Assembly: GCA_019279435.1 (NCBI GenBank)
Contig: JAAALK010000286.1
Location: forward strand, 33,417,712 to 33,481,711
Source of the DNA: Zizania palustris
Lineage: Eukaryota; Streptophyta; Magnoliopsida; Poales; Poaceae
Length of the DNA stretch: 64,000 nucleotides
Direction of reading: 5' to 3'
Part shown: positions 1 to 11,939 of the stretch, one piece after another
Position numbering within the stretch: the stretch's first letter is position 1
Layout of the letters: each line of letters starts with the position of its first letter
The notes under the pieces: model-generated
Seen by the model: the letters and a program-made list of their open reading frames with translations, nothing else
Databases searched by the model: none
What the model was told of the DNA's origin: nothing
Made by a program: the position numbers and the translations under genes

Positions 1-1377
1 TCATGGAGGAACTTCGCTACTACTCTAAAACATCAGAGATATGAGATATCAATTAAAATTTTGATAGTGTCTCTTGATGTTGAAGAGAAAGCTCGGGCTA
101 AGGACGTTGCTGAGAAAGGAGGTGAGGGTCAGTCTAACACCAACTTAGTGCAAAAGTCCCTAAATAGTAAGAGCAAAGGGAAATATAAGCCTAAGAAGGT
201 TATGAAAACCATTACCTTTAAGAAGAAGAAGAAGAACATAGTCGAGTTGAGTTGCTTCACTTACGGTGAACCGGGACATTTCTCCAAGGATTATCCAGAT
301 TGTGCAGACCATAAAGGGAAAAAGGCTAAGAATGTTAACATGGTGACCATTGGTAATACTGAGGATGAGTACGGTAATCTGTTTACTATACTTTTAGTAT
401 TTCAAACTACCAGCTGGTGGTTTGATATGGGTGCCAATTTTCATGTGTGTGGTGATATGTCTATGTTTTCTTCTTATCAGTACGTCCAGGATTCTTCTAT
501 CCTAATGGGGAATGGGTTACATACTTATGTTCATGGTATTGGCATGATAAATCTGAAGTTTACTTCGGAAAAGATCATGCAGCTGAGGAACGTACAACGT
601 TTCCCTACTATCCACAAGAATCTTGTTAGTGGTTCTGTTCTATATAAAGACGGGTTTAAGGTAGTCTTAGAGTCCAATTAATTAGTTTTGTCACAACATG
701 GATAATTCATTGGTAAAGGCTATGACTGTAGAGGTCTATTCTATTTTCCTTCTAGATTTTAGTAATAAGTAAGTAAACCATATTTGTGGCAATATTAATG
801 ATGATGCGAGTATTTGGCATTCACGTTTATGTCATGTTAATTTTGGCTTGATTTCCTGGTTGACCATCATGTGTTTAATTCTGAATTTCACTCTTACCAA
901 AGGTTCCAAGTGCCATAGTTGTGTGTAATCGAAGCAACCTGAAAGCTTCACAAGGTGGTCGTGGAGAGAAACTTGGCACCTCTAGAACTCATATATTTTG
1001 ATCTTTGTGAGATGAATGGTGTGTTGACAAAAAGTGAAAAGAGATACTTCATGACATTGATTGATGATGCTTCTAGACTTTTTTATGTATATTTGTTGAA
1101 ATTTAAGGATGAGGCATTATACTACTTTAAAATATATAAAGTCAAAGTTAAAAATTAACTAGAGATAAAGATCAAACATTTACGATTTGATCGTGATAGT
1201 GAATATTTTCCCAAAATATTTGATGGATTCTGTGAGGAACATATTATTATTCATGAGAAGACACCTCCCTATTCCCCCGAATCAAACGGGGTTTCCAAGA
1301 GAAAAAACTGCAGGCTAACGAATTTGGTTAAGACCATGTTAGATATTTTTGGTTTATCAATAGCATGGTGGGGGAGG
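1..1377 (+). pseudogene. Copia element G, part 1: gag end, protease and integrase (decayed, Tork-type)
   Basis: This is the oldest element in the window. In order it encodes a Gag zinc knuckle near 253-300 (CFTYGEPGHFSKDY, where the second and last Cys are now Tyr), a protease region near 417-450 (WWFDMGANFHVC, active-site D-S-G changed to D-M-G), a GAG-pre-integrase His-His region near 814-850 and the integrase core near 955-1377. The integrase Asp in YFDLCEMNG is kept, but the catalytic Glu in the usual GVAERKN is Lys (GVSKRKN). Several stops and frame changes break the reading, so it cannot make a working polyprotein. It is cut inside the integrase (AWWGE...) by element E and resumes at 29471 with ALLTACHVLNRVP. 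The Tork assignment rests on recognised motif wording, not on a tree. Confidence 0.85.
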
Positions 1378-1895
1378 TGTTTTTTGGGGGAAATATACTT
1401 CATCCCCATGATCCTCCAAGATTCCAAGCAAATACATTATACAACGAAGACAAAGGCAAGTCTTAATCTCGGAGCCCAAGACCTCCTCCGAACTGAAGGG
1501 CTCGAAGCTGAAGGGTTCGTCCAGGCTCCGGTCAAAAGAGACCCTCCGAAAGGCTTCCCCTCCGAAGTGGGAAACAACTAGAAGGATGGGACATCTACTT
1601 TATCAACATCCTTCGAGCATGTTTTACCATTTTAACCCTATAAGGGATACCAAAATAGTATCCACTACGTCGGTTGTAATTAAGGGGTAAAAGGGTCTTT
1701 TCCCTAGAGATTTTACCTATAAAACCCCCTTATCACCCTGTAAGAGGCATCGAATATTCAAATATTCAATACACACTTCGAACTATCCTGAGCTATTATC
1801 CTATTCGTAGGCTTGAGATAGTCCGCATTCACAAACATTTTGTTTGTCGGTTCTTGGTCTTATAGAATCTGTTAGCGTAATTCGTTGCGCCAATA
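1378..1895 (+). repeat. Element E 5' LTR
   Basis: This 518-bp LTR begins TGTTTTTTGGGGG and ends TTGCGCCAATA, where the expected terminal CA has become TA. It aligns along its length with 28956-29470. A TATA-like box (CCTATAAAACCCCC) lies near 1710 and would start the element transcript. A 4-base T expansion after TGTT distinguishes this copy from the 3' LTR. Confidence 0.9.
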
Positions 1896-1896
1896 G

Positions 1897-1915
1897 TTGG
1901 TGCCATCCGTGGGGA
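1897..1915 (+). other. Element E primer binding site
   Basis: TTGGTGCCATCCGTGGGGA lies two bases after the 5' LTR, the position of a tRNA primer binding site. The wording is typical of Tat-type gypsy elements. I did not match it to a specific tRNA. Confidence 0.65.
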
Positions 1916-2269
1916 GCTTAGTACTAAAAGCTAGTTCTCTGCCACTGCCTGTACTTCGAAGTACGTTTGTGGAGTAAGCTTCGGAGTCCCATGATTTCAC
2001 GCACCCTTTGGCAAGGGGCTTCAAGTACAATTCGAAGGCCTTTCTCGCCTTCCACCACCGTTCGAAGTTCTCGGTCTTCGGTCAGTGCTTAGCATCGTAA
2101 GTCATGCTTCCCAAGCGGAGTATGGCCACTGGCCCCCTCCGAAGGTCCTCTTAGACCTCCAAAGTAGGACCTTCAGACATCCCCTAAACTCCTAAAGTAG
2201 TCAATAACCCCTGAGCAACCGGAGCCCCTCGGACAGCTCCGTCTATGCTCTGAACTGACTATAACAGTT
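1916..2269 (+). other. Element E untranslated leader
   Basis: This 5' leader between the primer binding site and gag is rich in CTTCG/TTCGAAG words, such as cttcgaagtac near 1955 and gttcgaag near 2062. No gene is visible. Confidence 0.5.
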
Positions 2270-3480
2270 CCCGAGACCTAGAAGACCCCTCCGGAGGAAG
2301 TGAGAACCTCCCCGAAGACGTGGCCGCTCAGATGGCCCGACTTCAAGAGGAGGTGGAAAGATGGAGGCAGGAGGCCACAGACAGGCTTCATCCTTAGGTC
2401 AACCCTGCCGCTTCGGAGACGCATCAAAATGACGACCCTGATAATTATCTCGAAGCTCCCCAAGTCCGAGAGAGCACTGAGAATGCCTCCTTCGACGATG
2501 AATATCCGCTGCATTCGGACTTGCAAAAGGGGCACTTTGATCCTAGGTTCCGAGCCTCAAAGCTACACAAATACTCTAGAGGAGCTGACCCCGGGGAATT
2601 TTCTCGCTCTTACGCTCTTGCAATAGAAGCTAGTGGAGGGGTTCGAAATACGATGGCAAAGTGTTTTCCCCTTATGTTAGAAGGCGTATCCCTTAGTTTG
2701 TTCTGGTCTCTAAAGCCAGGATCAATTAAGTTGTGGGAGCAGTTAAAGAAAAAATTCATGAGTAACTTCCAGGAGACCTTCGTAGCCCCAATGTCTACTG
2801 GAAGCCTTTTTCATGTGAAACGGCAGGCAGGAGAAACTCTTCGGGAATACTTCACGCGCGCGCGAAGGTGTAATGAATCCCAACCTCCTCAGCAAACTTC
2901 ACCGGAAGTCGGTGTCTTTAGTGACACAGTTGATGGCATTCTTCAAGCAGTATGCCAAATCAGAAGAAGGGTGTCTCTGGAGGACTGCTTCGTCCACACC
3001 AACCCTCCCTAAGAAGTCAAGATAGAGCCAGGGGCTCCAAGTCCTCCGTAGGCCCTCTTCGATAATCATTATCACGGTCAGAGAAGAGGAAGGAAGCACC
3101 CTCGCTCCGAAGTATTGAATATTGCCCCCTCCGCTCCAAAAGTGCCTTCCAACTATCAACAAGCTCATGGCAATAAATCTAGTGGTTCGAGGCCACAAGG
3201 GAAATCAGCCGGCCAAAGCTAGACTTTCTTTTGTTGTGTACATGGTGAAAACAGAAGCCATGCCACCAAGGATTACAAGTCCATAATGACTCTCCAAAGT
3301 GAGTATCTTGGGAGAAACTCAGGTCAAAGCACTACAGACTGAGCCCCTCTGGTAGCACGGCCAGAGCCCGTACAAGCTGTCGGACATATAGGCAATCTCG
3401 AAGCCCCTAGGAGATCAAACTGCAGCTAGGAGAGCAGAATACGGCCACGGCACACCTATCGATCCTCGGTAGGTAAACAA
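2270..3480 (+). pseudogene. Element E gag
   Basis: This encodes a degenerate Tat-type Gag. Reading through stops gives an N-terminal segment MARLQEEVERWRQEATDRLH near 2331-2392, then the core PDPGEFSRSYALA-like region and the gag motif LWEQLKKKFMSNFQ near 2730-2770, followed by GETLREYFTRARR near 2830. The longest open part is 2521-3012. A poor zinc-knuckle remnant (CCVHGENRSHATKDY) lies near 3232-3276. Stops at about 2396, 3010, 3048, 3219 and 3342 inactivate it. The usual protease domain, with its DTGA-type site, is missing between here and the pre-RT linker, so an internal deletion is likely. Confidence 0.75.
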
Positions 3481-3735
3481 TGTGCAAGAGCACTCGAAGG
3501 AGGCTTCGGGGTCCTTGGAGCCTCCAAAGAACCCTTCCCTCAAACCAAGCCCAGAAGGTGATGTAGTCAAGAGGATCATTGTCAAAGAAGGCAGGGAATA
3601 CCCCATTCAGTTTGGCAAGGGGTTGCCTTCAGAGATTGCCACTTCGCTAGAAGAAGTGGTTCGAGAAAATCTAGATGCCTTCACCTGGTTAGACGAAGAT
3701 ATCCCTCGAGTTGACCGGAGGATTATCGAGCATAG
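3481..3735 (+). pseudogene. Element E pre-RT linker (cut by element D)
   Basis: This open stretch (3482-3735 frame) encodes the linker that precedes reverse transcriptase in Tat elements, including YPIQFGKGLPSEIATSLEEV and NLDAFTWLDEDIP. It ends at DRRIIEHS, where D is inserted. Removing D and one CATAG copy rejoins this frame with 20623 onward (LLINPKVRPVR). Confidence 0.8.
3731..3735 (+). repeat. Target site duplication CATAG, left copy (element D)
   Basis: CATAG directly precedes the 5' LTR of D and recurs at 20618-20622 directly after its 3' LTR. Confidence 0.9.
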
Positions 3736-5092
3736 TGTTGATAGCAAAAAATGGCATTAAATGGTTAAGATTGTCAAAATATCAATTTTGGTAATTTGGG
3801 CCAAAAATACACATGTCCTGCATCGGGCCAAAGCCCTATAGGGTCGAAGGCCCATTTAAGCTATGGGCTTCGGAAGCTTCCAGCAGGTCTGCTAGCTTCA
3901 GCCCGAAGACCTTTGGAGGCCTGCCTCGCCGAAGCTTCGGCCCAAGAAGCAGGCTTCGGCGGGCCTGGTCGAAGGCCCACTTCAGGCTGAATTCCAGAGA
4001 TAGAGTTTGAGTCTGATTCTGGCTAATTTTATCCCTGCGCATGATTAGGCCAAATCTTAAAAGATTAATCTTAGAGATTAGAATACTAACCCCTATAAAT
4101 ATAGGGGTGAGGTCGGTTCATTAACCCCCCAACACAAATCAACACAAAGCCCTAGCTTTGAACCGTACCTTTACTTTTACCTTTAATTTTCTGCAACCTT
4201 CGTGGGTTTGCCTGGAAGCCCTCTGCCGGCCACTTCAGAATAGTGGTAATCCTTGTTACTTCGCTTGTGAAGTATCTGTTAATCTATGTAATAGATTGAT
4301 ATTGCCTTGTTACTTCGCCTGTGAAGTATCCGCTAATCTACGTAACAGATTGCTACCTTCGCTCTCTAGTGCAACACTTAGCAGAATTCGGTCCCTAGGC
4401 CGAATTGGCACTTGATTTCTGTTCTGTTGTAGGTTTTCACGCACGGAGCTACTTTGCCGGAGGTGTCCGGAGCCAGTAGGTTAGTTTCGGAGGCTGACAG
4501 AGCACCCTTCAGCCGGAATACTGCTTCGACTACCCGTGTCGGACCGTCACGCTATTGTCAGTTTGACCGAGTCCCGCACGCCAGCATGCTTCACAGCAGA
4601 CTTCGTCACGATAGGCTTCGCCACGGTCGTACCCCATGTCGTATGAAGTCACGACAGTACGTTGCATTCGAGTTATTTTATCGTGTTAGATACTACACAC
4701 CAAACCCCGTTGTTCGGAGGTGATTGTCGCGTCGAGATCTGTTCGGAGCCCGCCTTCGGCCAGATTAGTCCGAATAATGAAGGCACCCTTTGGCGGGACC
4801 CTTCGCATCAAACGCCGAAGGTACCCTTTGGCGATACCCTTCGCACTATACACTTCGAATCAGTCAGGCTCCGCTCAGCTTGTTGATTTATTCTGTTTAA
4901 TATATTTCTTTTCGGCTAATTGGATTATTTTGTGTGATATAATTACGTGGTGACTCCACCCCCTTGCCACTATCAAGGGTAGTCGGAACATGACATCAGT
5001 GTTGTGTTATGCTTAGGCTTGTCCCTAAGTATCCGCACACTTTTGGATCATCGAACTGACCCAAGTGCGGAGGCACGTTTTTTGTGTCAACA
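3736..5092 (+). repeat. Element D 5' LTR
   Basis: This 1357-bp LTR runs from TGTTGATAGC to GTGTCAACA. A TATA box (CCCTATAAATATAGGGG) lies near 4092. It has many GAAGCTTC/CTTCGG words near 3870-3970 and an imperfect internal duplication near 4245-4340 built on TGTTACTTCGC.TGTGAAGTATC. Small ORFs in it are not genes. Confidence 0.92.
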
Positions 5093-5098
5093 CACTTT

Positions 5099-5116
5099 TT
5101 GGCGACTCCACTAGAG
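5099..5116 (+). other. Element D primer binding site
   Basis: TTGGCGACTCCACTAGAG starts six bases after the LTR end, the expected primer binding site position. TGGCGACTC-type sites are usual in Ogre/Tat elements. The tRNA was not identified. Confidence 0.6.
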
Positions 5117-5130
5117 AACGCTACGCCAAC

Positions 5131-6871
5131 ATGACAAGTACATCTACATCGGCTGTTGGTACGTCTACAACGACTACTATGTCTACATCGCCGATGGATC
5201 CCATTGGAGGTGTGGATATCGACAACCACAACATCATGACACCTACCCTTGAAGATATCCCCGCAAAAGACCAAGGAGAGATCGAGACAAAGATGAAGGC
5301 ACTCTAGGACCTCATGCTTGGGAGCTACATCAAGACACGCGCAGGTTTCATCAAGCGTGATGTCAATGTCCCCGACCTAGCTCGGATCCAGGTAACACCG
5401 GTATAGCCTCGTTTATCTTCTTTAGAGATTGAGCAGAAGATAGCCACATCAGTAGATCAAGTCATTAGCGCTTCACTAGCCAACCGTTTAGATTCAGCAG
5501 ATAGCTCTCAAGTAGAGGCGACACTTAGAAGGTTTGGCTTTACTTAGGTCGTACCTCCATCTCCGATTTCTAGCATACCTCCGGCCTCAATATCCATGGC
5601 CGAGACCAGTCACCATGCTTACGGCCAAACTAGCACCGCCTACCATGTGCCGACTCCACCTACACCGGCGCCAGTTTTACCCATGCTGCCCGCGCTGCAT
5701 GAACAAGCGCATAGGCCCAAACACGTCGTACATCCCGAGTTATCACATTAAGAAGAACCCCACGGCCGGCACGCCGACATACCTCCGCGTGTCACGCCCC
5801 CGCATGAGATACGCGCACAGACAGTGGCCCAGGATGACATTGAGGAGCGGATTCGCGCACTGTTTAGGGAGTGCGCCGGCTTCGTACTTAGGGGTCGAGC
5901 TAGGGATTACCAGAAGCTGTACCACAATCATTTCAACACAATACCTTACCCTCACGGCTATAGAGTTCCTGAATTCACCAAGTTTGATGGTGAGGGTAAC
6001 AAAACCACACTAGAGCATGTTAGTCAGTTGTTAGCACAATGTGGAGAAGCTAGTGGGTCGGACGCTTTAAAACTTAGACTATTTTCTCTCTCACTATCCG
6101 ACACCGCTTTCACTTGGTTTTCGACGCTCTCGCCAAACTCTATCCAAACGTGGGCTGAATTAGAGCAAAAATTCCACGACTACTTTAACACAGGTGAGAC
6201 AGAAATTAGGCTTTCACACTTGACATCGGTTAGACAGAAATCTAGCGAGAGCATCTCCGAGTATATCAAGCGGTTTCGAGAAACCAGAAATCGGTGTTTT
6301 AGTCTTAATATTTCGGAAAGGGATTTGGCGGATCTAGCTTTTAGCGGATTGTGTTCTGAAATTAAAGAGAGATTAGACAACCAGCACTTTTTAGAAGTTA
6401 GCCAAGTCTTACAACAGGCTCTGGTCCAGGAAGGCCGAGCCAAGGATAAAAAGTTTATTAAGACGTTTAACAAGCCTAGGGCTGAGGTCCACATCATGGA
6501 ACACTCCGACGAGAAAGAATCAGAAGAGGAAGAAGATTCAGCCGACATGTACGTGGCCGAATGGGTTTGGAATGCTAAAAGCAAGCCTGTTACTTGCTCC
6601 GAGTTACGACCGTCTCCCACCAGGAATCGTCTTAGCGAGGTCAAATACTCATTTGATATAACTAAGTGTGATAAAATATTTGATTTCCTCTTGAAGAACC
6701 AACTTCTCAAGTAGCCTAAAGGCCAAGTCATTCCATCTGTCGATGAGCTAAGGAAGCACCCATACTGTAAATGGCATGATTCACATTCGCATTATACTAA
6801 TGACTGCAATGTTTTTCATCGATGGGTTCAATCGGCCATAGAGGAAGGACGATTGAAGATAGACCCTAGTC
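5131..6871 (+). pseudogene. Element D gag (interrupted by C)
   Basis: Gag starts at the ATG at 5131 (MTSTSTSAVGTSTTTTMSTS), the first ATG after the primer binding site. Stops near 5305, 5404, 5546 and 5749 break the N-terminal part. The core is open from 5824 to 6714 (296 aa): VPEFTKFDGEGNKTTLEHV, then the capsid-like LSLSDTAFTWFSTLSPNSI and WAELEQKFHDYF, then ISEYIKRFRETRNRCFSL. It ends in an acidic SDEKESEEEEDSAD segment. After the stop at 6715 a zinc-finger-like CKWHDSHSHYTNDC follows near 6767-6810. The frame runs into C at 6871 and rejoins exactly at 13394. Confidence 0.85.
6867..6871 (+). repeat. Target site duplication TAGTC, left copy (element C)
   Basis: TAGTC precedes the 5' LTR of C and is repeated at 13389-13393, immediately after the 3' LTR. 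Confidence 0.92.
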
Positions 6872-9121
6872 TGAGGAGCCATGCTGAAGAGCATGGGCCT
6901 CATGGCTCCAGATGTGATGAGTCATTATCAACGGAAGTCAAGAGGACACCAAGAGAGGAGAAGACCTGTTGTGTCTACACCGCATGTGACTCAGGTACAC
7001 GGGCAGCGAGCGACTGTCGAGTAGAGGGGCTGCGAAGTTGGGCTGGCCCAATCCGGGTACATGGGCTAGGAGCAACAGAGGATCCACTGGGTTGTTGACC
7101 AAGATTAACTCAGGAACACGGGCGGCGAGCGATTGCTGGGCTGAGAGAGCTGCGGAATCGGGCCAACCCAATCCGGGTACCTGGTGCAAAGTCGGTGGAC
7201 GCTTTGTCAGTTTCGGCACAAAACTGACAACCGCTAATCTCGGATCGGACCATTCTGAGGCGAAGCCGTAGTCGCTATGAAAGCTCCGCTTCAGGATAAG
7301 TCATCTATAATTAGGAGTTTACTATTTTGTCCTTAGGCCCACAGTCAATCAGTCGAGTCTGTAAAAATATCCTAAGGGCAGTTTGGTCTTTTCCATTTTA
7401 TTTCAGCGTCTGTAAAAAACCCTAAGGGTCTTTTGGTATTTTCCTAGGCTATTGGGCTTCCTATAAATAGGGCCCCAATCCCTAGGGTTAGGGTTACCCT
7501 TTCTGAAATTACTTTTCTAATACAAAGAGATTGGGTCACTTTTGGTGTTCATCTTCGTACGCACGCCGCCGCTGTTCATCGAAAATCAACCGAGCCTGCG
7601 TTTTTGATTTTGTCAGTTTTTGATCGCCTCGGTTTTTGTGTCCTACTGGATCGCCTGTACTGGTTTTGGCTGCAGAAAGTTTTGATTATTTTTCTCACAC
7701 CCATCGTTTGTCTCTCTATGGAGTTATTATTCCTGTTGCCTTGGTTTGCGTGTGTCGTTGATCATCAACTTTGGGTTCGCGGCTGGAGATTTTTCCTGTA
7801 CAACGAAATCAATCTCCTACACGGACTCTATTCGTTTTTCTCTCCAGTCTGAACTTTTATTAGTGCAGCAGTAGAAATCTTGGCATGCAACTATGTATAG
7901 GCTTTCAAGTACCTATGCGCATCCTAGCATAGCAGCAGTACCTTGAGCAGAGTTTTTGCTCGGCTGTAGAGACTTGGAGTCGGAATATCATTCTGCTATA
8001 CTAGTTGGTTTTCTGTCCCTCGGCTCTCGAACAACGTGTGTAGCCCTACAACCTCAGCTCTATACTTCGAATAGCTTTGCAGCAGCTATTGTTTTTTCTT
8101 GGTACTCATCACTGCCTGCTTCTCTTGCCATCCGTAGCTTTCAGCCATAGATATAGCTACTGGCAGTAGCAGTAGGCTAGCTCTTCTGCAGCACGCAGCA
8201 TGGCAGGATGATGTGAAGGTGTTGTAAACAATTGTTTTTTGCTTAGACTTGCTTCGGTGCTGTTTGTCTAGGAAATATTTTACCAAGTAGGGGCTGCAGA
8301 CTCCGCTTGTGAAGCTTCGCATTTTGAAGTGTTTTGTTTAGAGTGTTGTCGTGGGTCCCACAACACTGCACAACTTTAGCAGCCTGACACAGCCTTCGCA
8401 CGCTCCTCGGTGCCTCGTTTGCTTCCTGACAGCTAGACTTTTGTGTTGAGTGTGTGTGCATTTTTGTCGTTAGGAGTTGGCTTCGCAGGCTTCGCTTTGA
8501 GCTTCGATTTCTGTTTTGTTTCGAAGATTGTGAATTAGTACTCGAAGTTCAGTGTTTCAGCCAATCAACCTCGCAGAATGTACTTCGATGAACCTTCGGC
8601 TTCGAAGTGTCTGTTTTGAGTTTTTTCCTGGTTGCCTTCAAGCTGGTTTTTTGAAGGTGCTTCGACGGATCCATTCGGAGGTCCTCGCTTCGAAGGCTGC
8701 ACTCTGAACAGTCAGGCTTTGAAGGTTTCGAAGTAGGCTTCGATAGCTACACATTTACAGCCTTCGCACGAGGACTTCGAACAGGCTTCGTCAAGTACCG
8801 AACAGGAGACAAATCTTGAACAGTAAGATTCCTCATTTTATGTGCACTCATGTTAAATCTCTGTGATGTTTTATTTTCGCGAAGCTTGATTTGTCCGTAT
8901 TTTAATTGCTTTATTAATCTGCCTTTAAGCACTGTGTTGGTGTCTTTCCGTTTAGGACACCAGTCATTTTTAGGCTAGATCATTTTGGGATCTGTTGATT
9001 TGGTTACCTTTCTTTGCTAAGTCTGTTGAGGAGCATTGGGTGTTGGGAGCAGGACATTGATTCGAAAGAATTTTATAGGCGTCCATTCATCCCCCCTCTG
9101 GTCGCTACTTTCGGTCCTACA
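6872..9121 (+). repeat. Element C 5' LTR
   Basis: This 2250-bp LTR runs from TGAGGAGCCATG to GGTCCTACA. A TATA box (CCTATAAATAGGGCC) lies near 7461. Positions 7120-7200 repeat words of 7000-7080 (ACACGGGC.GCGAGCGA, AATCCGGGTAC), a partial internal tandem duplication. The second half is packed with CTTCG/TTCGAAG words (8460-8790). The same family is present as a reverse-oriented solo LTR at 44193-45987. Short ORFs here are chance. Confidence 0.92.
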
Positions 9122-9123
9122 AG

Positions 9124-9136
9124 TGGTATCAGAGCC
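9124..9136 (+). other. Element C primer binding site
   Basis: TGGTATCAGAGCC, the classical copia site complementary to the 3' end of initiator Met-tRNA, starts two bases after the LTR. Confidence 0.9.
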
Positions 9137-9186
9137 TGGTTAGGGTTTTTCCATACCTTAACCGGTTCTAAACCTCAGTAGTGATC

Positions 9187-11939
9187 ATGACTTCTCCTGG
9201 AAAGGTCCCGTCCTTGGAAGCTTATGGCTATAATTATTGGAAGACTCGCATGCGAGCCTATCTCATGAGCCAAAGCTCAGACATCTGGGACATTTGTGTT
9301 CACGCTACTTTCATAGTGTTGCCTGTTGCTGAGCGTAATTCTCTTGATATTATCACCTAGCATCAGAACAACAACAAAGCGGTGAACATTTTGTTTTCTG
9401 GCTTAGGTCCCACTGAATTTGAGCATGTGAGCCATCTCACCACTGCTAGAGAGATCTGGGCTACCCTCCAGGCACACCATGAGGGGACAGCCCAGGTCAA
9501 GGCTTGGCTCTATCAGACCTACCGGCGTGAATATGAAAATTTTACACAGAAGCCGGGTGAATATGTTGAAGCATTGTTTGGTCGTTTTCAATCAATAATC
9601 AACAAGCTTCGGGCTAACAAGGCCGAGGGTGTTCAGTTAGTCTCAGATCATGAGCAGGCACTCAAGGTTCTCCATACCTTGGACCCTAAGATCTGGGAGA
9701 TAAAGGTATCCTCTATCATTGAGAGCACATCTTATGATACCTTGACAATCTCTGAGTTGTTTAGCAAGCTGAAGGCCACTGAGGTTGATACCCAGTTGAG
9801 ATCAAATCTCACTGGCTCTAGATCAAAAACCCTGGCCCTTGCTACACCTTCTGCTGACCCCTCTTCTGTGAGTTGTGCTGGGTTCTCCTTGATGTCTATC
9901 ACTGAGGACCAGCTTGAGTCGTTAGGAGATGATGACTTGTGTCTGTTTAACAACCGGGTGCATCGTGTCTATGATAAGCGAATGTTCAAAAGACACGGCA
10001 CAAAGACGGATGCTTTGAGTGTGGTGATCCAGGTCACTTCATCGCCGACTGCCCCAAGCGCAATGGTCACAAGAAGGGTACCAGTGGTGGCTTCTATGAT
10101 TCCGGCAAGCACGACAGCTCTTCCTTCACAAAGGGCAAGCCAAAGACCAGATTCTTCAGAAAGGCTCTGAAGGACTACCGGCGTGAGAACAAGAAGCGCG
10201 ACAAGGCCTTCTTTGCCGAGATGGAGAAAATCTACTCCAAGCGGTCCACGTCTTCTTCCTCTTCATCAAGATCAAACGATAAGGAGATCATTATAAGAAA
10301 GGGGAAGGACAAGGACGATCCGGTGGGCCTCTGCTTCATGGCCTTCGGGGACAGGCCGAAGAGCCGCTCACATCAACGCTGAAGATCCCGCAAGAGCTTC
10401 TACTCAATGGCTCTTGGGGGTAAGGAAGAAAAGGGCTCCTCTGATGACTCCGACGACGACGACAATGAAAAGGTATCCTCTTACGAACGTGAAATCGTTG
10501 ATTTACTTGAAAGTAATCGTCAGGAGTTGAAATATCGGGAAAAACTGCTTAGAGGGGCTAAGAAGAGGATAGATGAACTTGAGAGTGAGCTTGTCATGGC
10601 CAACAGCAGAATTGAGAGTCTATCTTCTTCTCCTTGCTTGGGTGATCGCAGTGAGTGCCCAAAGTGTGAGGTGTTGATATGTGACCTGACGACTCTGAAG
10701 TCCAGGTACACAGAAAGGGTTGATGAGAGGGACGCTTTGGCCACTGAGCTTGAGAGCGCTCAGCTAGAGCTGAAAGATGCTCATGCCACTATCGTCGTGC
10801 CCTGTGCTGATTGCCCATCTCATCTAGCTAGTTTAGCTGAGCTGAAAGCCAAGGGTGATGAGCATTTGAGCGATTTGGAGAGAGTTAGAGCTGAGCTGGA
10901 GTAGACTAGGCTAGAGCTTGAGACACTGTTAGTTCCACCCACTGTCTGTGAGAACTGCTTGTCTCTTAGATTGAAGTTGAGCAAGCTAAAAGCCGAGAAG
11001 TCTGTCCAGGTTGATAGAGAGTGTGAGACCTGCTTGTCTCAGGTGGAGGTACTAGCTTCTTTGAGAGAGGAGCTAGCTTATGTCCAAAATGAGAACTTTT
11101 ACCTCCGTCAGATCCTGAGTTGGGTGAGTGCCAGAGAGCCACAACTCGGCATGATGATCCAGCAGTTTAAGAGGCAAGATGGGTTTGGGGTAGGCTACAC
11201 CTACACCAAGGCTGATTTTGATAGTGCTATTAGCCGGGCAGTGGAGTGGAGTAAAATGACTCCGGAACAGAGATACCCCAAGACTCACTCCACTGAGTCT
11301 TTCCAGGCTAGTCAGCCCAAGGATGGAGTGTTCCAAGAATAGCCCAAAGCTCCACCCAAGAAGCCCATCTGGGTTCCAAAGCCCAAACACCTCCGCACTT
11401 CTCTAGACTCTCTACCTGGACCCTCTCACACCAAAGAATCTACACCCAACACCACCAAGCCCAAGAACCCCAAGCCTCAACCACATCCCAAGAAGCCCAC
11501 CTACCACTATGAGTATTGTCAGAGAGATGGGCATCTTGCGGAGTTTTGTTTCAGGAGGAAGCGGGTTGAGAGAGCAGACAGAGCTCGTGGTGGCCAGGAG
11601 CAGTTCTACCAACATGGTGGTAGACTAAGAGTTCCTCGACGCGGGAGAGGCTAGAGGTCAGGCCGCGTCGTGTAGGTGGTGGTAGAGGAGACGGATTTCA
11701 TGCCCGTGCTCCGGAGGGTGGTGTTCGCTCCGGCAGAGCTCTAGGTCGTTTTGGATATGGTCCTAGACCTCGTGGCCGAAGTTTTAGGCCGAACCGTGGA
11801 CCGCGCTTTGAGCCGCGTTTTGGTCTGGATTCTTATGTGTATTTCTGCTTTTCGTTTTTTGAGTAGATGGCTCAACACTGGTTTAGTTCTTTTTCTAAAC
11901 CTGGTGCCGGACCATTTTCTCCCCCCTTACAACCACTGA
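9187..11939 (+). pseudogene. Element C gag
   Basis: Gag starts at the ATG at 9187 (MTSPGKVPSLEAYGYNYWKT). A stop at 9358 interrupts it and the frame continues at 9382 through the copia gag domain (LTTAREIWATLQAHHEGTAQ, LHTLDPKIWEIKVSS). A frameshift near 9975-10000 precedes the zinc knuckle CFECGDPGHFIADC near 10012-10053. A coiled-coil region follows (10407-11342, EIVDLLESNRQELKYREK, VDERDALATELESAQ). A second zinc-knuckle remnant YEYCQRDGHLAEFC (first Cys is Tyr) lies near 11508-11550, then Arg/Gly-rich tails. This long gag with C-terminal coiled coils is typical of Maximus/SIRE. Confidence 0.85.

Noticed and set aside
5534..6013. 159-aa plus-strand ORF overlapping D gag
   Set aside because: It is in another frame of the gag region. 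The gag frame reads recognisable domains through the same bases.
7604..8461. ORFs in C's LTR, some with hydrophobic translations
   Set aside because: They sit inside the 5' LTR between TATA box and primer binding site; short, no homologous frame retained in the reverse solo LTR copy.
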